From Endozoicomonas sp. (GTDB lineage Bacteria; Pseudomonadota; Gammaproteobacteria; Pseudomonadales; Endozoicomonadaceae): a stretch of DNA of 36,862 bases. Below the pieces are notes generated by a model that ran no database searches, was not told where the DNA came from, and worked only from the letters and a program-made list of their open reading frames with translations. The translations under genes were made by a program, and so were the position numbers. Below are positions 33,028 to 36,862 of the stretch, piece by piece. The stretch is from positions 1 to 36,862 of the forward strand of contig JAKROC010000009.1 of assembly GCA_024509075.1 (NCBI GenBank). Direction: 5' to 3'. Position 1 is the stretch's first letter. Each line of letters starts with the position of its first letter.

Positions 33028-34191
33028 ATGCTAGATCCAGCAATAAATACAACCTGCGCAACACAGTGCAAAGAGTCACCGTTCAGCGAGACAACCGTTA
33101 CCCCGCTAACGCAAGCAAAGGCATTCAGCCGCAAAGTTGACCTCGTCAGTGATAACATTTCACCAGATGTGGAGAGCCGGATTCACGCATTTTTTAACAA
33201 TCAGTTGCTCGCCGCAAACGTACCAAAGGGTCAGGCCAAAGCGTTGCGAGACTTTATTATTGTGCAACTGAACAACTACCTGACACTCACCATGCACCAG
33301 CCCGACCTTGCCGTTGCAATCCCCACCACCGACCAAAAATCAAACACCAACCCACCCCTGACGGAGACTGGCACCCTCCCCCCAGACGACGCACCACCAC
33401 CTGACAAGGAAAACTATCAGCAAAGCCTGTGTCGTCAACTAGTGCACTTAAAGGATACAGTGACCAGCGGTAAATTGGGGCTGGATAACGACAACATAAT
33501 GAAATACCTGAAGCAACAGCTGCCCAAAAAAACCTACCAGCACTTCAAAAGCATTCTCAGGGAGCAACCGAAAACGGAAAAAAACGGTGGCAACGTAGAC
33601 ACAACGAGCCGTATGATCAACACTGCCCTCATCATAGGGTCAGAAGTCTATGAGCATTTTTTCAATGCCCTGACCAATTGCGGCTATCATGGCCTGTTCC
33701 AGTCAGAAATTTATCCTGAGGCAAAGACTGGGAGTCTCGACTCATTTCTGAGCAGAAGCAATACGCTCCCGGCCAGATTTGGCCGCCATCGTTCTCGGCC
33801 CGGGCTTCAACAACAACCATCGCCGCCAGATTACGCCCCGGAGCCGTGCCGCAGTTACCAGCAAGCCCAATCACAACTGGTCATCGAAGGCCCGAAACTT
33901 ATCCAACAATCGAACGACCAATCCGTCGTCCCCATTCGCATCAAGAGCAACTTTCTGGTCAGGGAGGTCGAGCCGTCGGCACTGCAGTCGTTTAGACCTC
34001 CAACACCGCCAACTCGTAATCCAGTCGGTGCTGAGCGGCTGACAGCAAAATCTCTGGCTGCTGAGATACAGCGCCGGGATTTTTTGCCAGTCAAAACGAT
34101 TGCCGTGAGAAAGCCGCACCAGCAAGACGCCTGCTCCCGCTTTTTGCCTCCCCCACCAGCGGAATGGATCGCAGAGGAAGATGAGAGTTAG
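33028..34191 (+). CDS. Accessory protein with candidate CARD/death-fold region and proline-rich ligand motifs
   Basis: I do not recognise a named family for this 387-residue protein. Residues 36-92 form an alpha-helical region (VESRIHAFFNNQLLAA, RDFIIVQLNNYL), followed by a Pro/Asp-rich linker (108-127). Residues 130-230 look like a six-helix CARD: LCRQLVHLKDTVTSGKL, DNIMKYLKQQL, TYQHFKSIL, and then SRMINTALIIGSEVYEHFFNALTNCGYHGLF in overlapping parts, which follows the usual CARD helix 4-6 pattern. The C-terminal 150 residues are disordered, basic and proline-rich. They include PPDY at 266-269 (WW-type), P325-x-x-P-x-R330 (SH3 class II-type) and FLPPPP at 372-377 (EVH1-like), then an acidic end EEDES. 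There is no signal peptide or membrane segment. ATG at 33028 follows AGGGA. The CARD call is pattern recognition and remains tentative. Confidence 0.6.
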   Translation: MLDPAINTTCATQCKESPFSETTVTPLTQAKAFSRKVDLVSDNISPDVESRIHAFFNNQLLAANVPKGQAKALRDFIIVQLNNYLTLTMHQPDLAVAIPTTDQKSNTNPPLTETGTLPPDDAPPPDKENYQQSLCRQLVHLKDTVTSGKLGLDNDNIMKYLKQQLPKKTYQHFKSILREQPKTEKNGGNVDTTSRMINTALIIGSEVYEHFFNALTNCGYHGLFQSEIYPEAKTGSLDSFLSRSNTLPARFGRHRSRPGLQQQPSPPDYAPEPCRSYQQAQSQLVIEGPKLIQQSNDQSVVPIRIKSNFLVREVEPSALQSFRPPTPPTRNPVGAERLTAKSLAAEIQRRDFLPVKTIAVRKPHQQDACSRFLPPPPAEWIAEEDES

Positions 34192-34205
34192 AAGGAACAA
34201 AATGT

Positions 34206-35039
34206 CTACTGACGGATAAATCGCAGTGGTGCGCTGGCCACCTTTGCCGAGCTGCGCAGTGGGTTAATATCGAGCCCCCCCCTGCGCAGGTACTGTGCGT
34301 AAACCGTTAATTCTTCCAGCCGGTAATACTTTTGCAAATCAACAAACACCCGTTCAACGCACTGCTCATGGAACTCCTGATGGTCACGAAACGAGCAGAT
34401 GTACTTAAGCAGCGCTGTCTGGTCAATGGGCTCGCCACGGTAGCTCACCACCAGTGTCCCCCAATCTGGCTGACCGGTAACGGGACAATTGGATTTGAGC
34501 AGGTGAGTGTGCAACGTTTCACTAACCACATTGACATTGGGTCTATCTTTAGCCAATAACGATGGGTCGTACTGAAAGCAATCTACCTCAACATCCAGCC
34601 CATCAATACTGACACCAGGCGCCACATCAAACGAACGGGCAGCGAACTCGTCAATGGTGAACAGATCCACCTTGACCGGTGCTTTTGCCACAACTGACAA
34701 GTCTGCGGTCAATTGCTCAGCAACAAGCTCAGCACTGGCAAAGCGAGACTGGTTAAACGAATTGAGATAGAGCTTGAATGACTTGGACTCAATCAAACAC
34801 GGTGAGTCACAGGGCAACTCAAACTGCGCGATCCTCACAACGGGCTTACCCTGCAAAGTTAACCAGGATAACTCATAACCGTACCAGAGATCCCGGCCAA
34901 AGAACGGCAGTTGCCCCTGGTCAATGCCCAGCTCCCTGCGCTTCTCCTGTCGCTCTATGGGAAACAGCAAAGACGGATCGTATTCTGCTTTATATTCGCT
35001 GGTTTTGCCCAGCGGCGAGGCGTTCAGTACTCTATTCAT
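34206..35039 (-). CDS. queF: NADPH-dependent 7-cyano-7-deazaguanine reductase
   Basis: QueF reduces preQ0 to preQ1 in queuosine biosynthesis. The 277-residue protein is the long, bimodular YqcD-type form found in proteobacteria. Conserved parts are LPFFGRDLWYGYELSWL, the substrate and cofactor segment ESKSFKLYLNSFNQ, the catalytic cysteine in LLKSNCPVTGQPDWG (C185, with D192), and FHEQCVERVFVDL, plus the end RRGGLDINPLRS. The start is ATG at 35039 or 35054; the former matches the usual N-terminal length, and Shine-Dalgarno evidence is weak for both. No other queuosine genes are near. Confidence 0.96.
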   Translation of the reverse strand: MNRVLNASPLGKTSEYKAEYDPSLLFPIERQEKRRELGIDQGQLPFFGRDLWYGYELSWLTLQGKPVVRIAQFELPCDSPCLIESKSFKLYLNSFNQSRFASAELVAEQLTADLSVVAKAPVKVDLFTIDEFAARSFDVAPGVSIDGLDVEVDCFQYDPSLLAKDRPNVNVVSETLHTHLLKSNCPVTGQPDWGTLVVSYRGEPIDQTALLKYICSFRDHQEFHEQCVERVFVDLQKYYRLEELTVYAQYLRRGGLDINPLRSSAKVASAPLRFIRQ

Positions 35040-35111
35040 TTTTACAAGCACCATTTTTCAAAAAAACTATTTACCAAGCGTTTATCAACCTACCAGGCCA
35101 TGACCGTTCTT

Positions 35112-35239
35112 TATACCCAATGTATTTCATGTTGCTACGCGGCGGCAGTTGAGCGAAGCCCTTGTGCCCTTCGGGTATTTATGCCCTAAAAGGCATAAAT
35201 GCAGCCAACAAAGTAGCAACTTGAAAGCCGACGGGTATA
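35112..35239. repeat. ERIC-like intergenic palindromic repeat, short copy (128 bp)
   Basis: The element runs from TATACCC at 35112 to GGGTATA at 35239 and is 128 bases, close to the classical 127-base ERIC. It shares the left end (TTTCATGTTGCTACG, GGCGGCA, TTGAGCGAAGCC) and the right end (GCAGCCAACA, AGTAGCAACTTGAAAG, CGACGGGTATA) with the copy at 2043-2234. Its centre is different: ATTTATGCC, loop CTAAAA, GGCATAAAT is a perfect 9-base-pair stem near 35177-35200. It lies between queF and the ABC-transporter ruin, at the 3' end of the latter. Confidence 0.75.
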
Positions 35240-35679
35240 ACAGCTGAAAACTGCAGGTGCCAGGCAATACTATGACCGCCAGCGCCACCAAGGAGGAAAA
35301 AACAGCAAAAGCTGGCAAATTGGCTATCAATACCACTACCCCGTCCCAGAAGTCCATAACGGAAAGTATTCACCTGATAGGGAATAAGGTTGACCATCGG
35401 ATACCCTCTGGCAGAACTCAGGCGGGATATCAGTGGAATAAAAGACACCGACCAGATAAGTCATCGGCGTCAGGAAGAAAGCAGGGATCATAGAGGCATC
35501 ATCAAACCTACGAGCAAAGATACCATTGATCACCCCATTAGTGGTGGATTTCCCCACCCCGCTAGAGCCTGACGGGGCAAGAAAACCTCTTTGCCCACCT
35601 CCAGATCGAGGTCTTTGAGGGCAACAAAACCATTGTCTCAGGTTTTTCGCAAACGCTTTATGGTCAGCGCCTGAGTCAT
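35240..35679 (-). pseudogene. Collapsed YadG/YadH-type ABC transporter remnant
   Basis: From the reverse-strand ATG at 35679 the reading MTQALTIKRLRKT, stop (TGA, 35640-35638), DNGFVALKDLDLEV is the start of a YadG-like ATPase. After a frameshift comes APSGSSGVGKSTTNGVIN, a degraded Walker A. With no more ATPase, the same frame runs directly into GIFARRFDDASMIPAFFLTP and MTYLVGVFYSTDIPPEF, the C-terminal part of a YadH-like permease. A second frameshift is needed for YQVNTFRYGLLG. So most of both genes (about 1.2-1.5 kb, inferred) was deleted, fusing the remnants, with at least one in-frame stop and two frameshifts. The 3' end merges into the ERIC-like repeat. It is not functional. Confidence 0.75.
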
Positions 35680-35861
35680 AATGGCCAGTCTTATTCTCAG
35701 CCATGAGAGTGAGAAGCATGGGGAATATTTTTTGTTGATTATCAGGCTATTGCCGTTTAAAAGCGAAGCTCACCAAAAGATATGGTGGCCAGGTTGCACG
35801 TGCGTGAGCGCATGAATGCCGGGTTATGCGTGCCGGCCTGGAGAAACAGCCGACTGCCAAG
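35680..35861. other. Gap between the ABC-transporter ruin and the epimerase gene
   Basis: These 182 bases include an AT-rich stretch near 35740-35765 but no supported gene. The minus-strand epimerase ends at 35862; no clear terminator is seen. Confidence 0.4.
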
Positions 35862-36767
35862 TCAGGCCAGCAACGATGCCAGCGCCCGGTTAATATCCGG
35901 ATAAGTAAAAGTAAAACCTGCCTCTTTCAATCTTTCAGGTATCACTGCCGAACCTTTGGTAAGCAGCTGGGCAGATTCTCCAAGCATCAACTCAAGAGCA
36001 CACTTGGGGGCAGGTATAATAGCCGGTCGTCGTACAGCATGGCCAAGCGCCCGGGCAAAGGCCTTGTTGCTCAGCGTTTGGGGTGCCACCGCGTTAAAAA
36101 CACCTGCAGCTTCCTGATGATTGGCCAAATAGAGCAAAATACCGAGCATATCATCCATATGAATCCAGGGCATGATCTGCTGCCCGTCACCAATAGGCCC
36201 ACCAAGCCCCAGGCGAAAAGCGGGCAGCATCTTTTGCAGGGCACCGCCATCGGGATGCAACACGACACCAATTCGGACGATGCAAGTGCGCACCTTCATG
36301 GCCTCAACCCTTAATGCGACCTGTTCCCAACGGTTGCAGAGCATCGCAGCAAAGTCGCTGCCGGCTTGGGCGGATTCATCGAGCACCTCGCCGACACCAT
36401 GAGCGATGCCATAAAATCCAACCGCTGAAGCACTGATCAGGCAACCGGGCCTGTTCTCCAAACGCTCGAACAGATCAACCAACTCAGTGGTGACGCCAAT
36501 ACGACTATCAAGCAGCACCTTTTTACGGGCACGACTCCACCTTTTGTCAAGAATGCCCTCACCGGCCAGATTGATAACCGCATCAAAGTAAACAGAAGGA
36601 TTAATGGCTGCAAGGGAGGTTATCGGCTTTACCCTGGCAGAAAGGAGCAAGCGTACATTCCGGGCCGACTGTCGGCTCAATACAACCACATCATGCCCTT
36701 CACCAAGCAGCCGTCGCACCAGCTGCCGTCCGATAAACCCCGTCCCGCCCGTAATCAGAAATTGCAT
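35862..36767 (-). CDS. TIGR01777-family NAD-dependent epimerase/dehydratase (YfcH-like)
   Basis: The 301-residue protein is an extended short-chain dehydrogenase. It has the Rossmann glycine motif GGTGFIG (residues 7-13), an INLAGEGILDKRWS segment, the SASAVGFYG block and the GVGEVLDESA stretch. The C-terminal DUF1731 extension reads ALELMLGESAQLLTKGSAVIPERLKEAGFTFTYPDI. This is the YfcH subfamily, present in most gammaproteobacteria, with no established substrate. ATG at 36767 follows GGAGCTGACAACCC. It stands alone, downstream of nothing visible in the window. Confidence 0.93.
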   Translation of the reverse strand: MQFLITGGTGFIGRQLVRRLLGEGHDVVVLSRQSARNVRLLLSARVKPITSLAAINPSVYFDAVINLAGEGILDKRWSRARKKVLLDSRIGVTTELVDLFERLENRPGCLISASAVGFYGIAHGVGEVLDESAQAGSDFAAMLCNRWEQVALRVEAMKVRTCIVRIGVVLHPDGGALQKMLPAFRLGLGGPIGDGQQIMPWIHMDDMLGILLYLANHQEAAGVFNAVAPQTLSNKAFARALGHAVRRPAIIPAPKCALELMLGESAQLLTKGSAVIPERLKEAGFTFTYPDINRALASLLA

Positions 36768-36862
36768 GGGTTGTCAGCTCCAGAGTTCTTGCTTGATCGT
36801 CTTGCCAAGTCCGACAATTATTGAGGAAATAATTGTAACACCCAAAAACCGGATAAAAAAAA

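Noticed and set aside
35127-35357. 76-codon minus-strand frame ending ASLNCRRVAT
   Set aside because: It is a chimera of the decayed YadH-like permease and the second ERIC-like repeat.

Overview
The window looks like a chromosomal segment of a host-associated gammaproteobacterium. The core-gene neighbourhoods (tyrS, M23 endopeptidase, anmK, erpA, bactofilin; tauE-type gene, lgt, thyA; prkA, yeaH, spoVR) are those of Pseudomonas/Oceanospirillales relatives. The moderate GC content, decayed genes, dispersed repeats and a host-interaction-like protein would fit Endozoicomonadaceae, but the genus is an inference that sequence reading alone cannot prove. No rRNA, tRNA, CRISPR array, prophage or intact insertion sequence was seen.

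Layout. 1-1455 (minus) is the N-terminal part of a YccS-type membrane protein cut by the window edge. 1456-2433 is non-coding and holds an ERIC-like repeat and strong palindromes. 2434-4487 (plus) encodes RimK and a succinylglutamate desuccinylase/aspartoacylase-family zinc hydrolase. 4534-7096 (minus) is a TauE-type transporter, lgt and thyA. 7406-12270 (plus) is the PrkA-YeaH-SpoVR stress module with a GC-rich hairpin between its first two genes. It is followed by a cold-shock-domain protein and a membrane-anchored DUF2726/zinc-ribbon protein. 13868-18688 (minus) is glycogen metabolism: pgm, glgC, glgA and a broken glgB remnant. Divergent from it are malF and malG (plus), without malE or malK, so a maltodextrin importer sits beside glycogen synthesis. 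A DUF2244 protein follows.

22361-24999 holds the complete AmmeMemoRadiSam trio: the radical SAM gene diverges from the Memo and AMMECR1 genes. 25061-32832 is the conserved tyrS to bactofilin block. It is interrupted after tyrS by an unrecognised membrane protein and a MITE-like inverted-repeat element. A CDP-alcohol phosphatidyltransferase closes this block.

32833-36862 is more accessory. A 387-residue protein has a candidate CARD/death-fold region and proline-rich eukaryotic-type ligand motifs. Next come queF, a second ERIC-like repeat, a collapsed YadG/YadH-type ABC transporter pseudogene and a TIGR01777-family epimerase.

The most interesting items are the CARD-like protein, the two ERIC-like elements outside the groups where ERIC is classically described, the MITE-like element, and the two independent gene ruins (glgB and yadGH). 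Start codons were adjusted by Shine-Dalgarno position and family length; several genes appear to use TTG or GTG.
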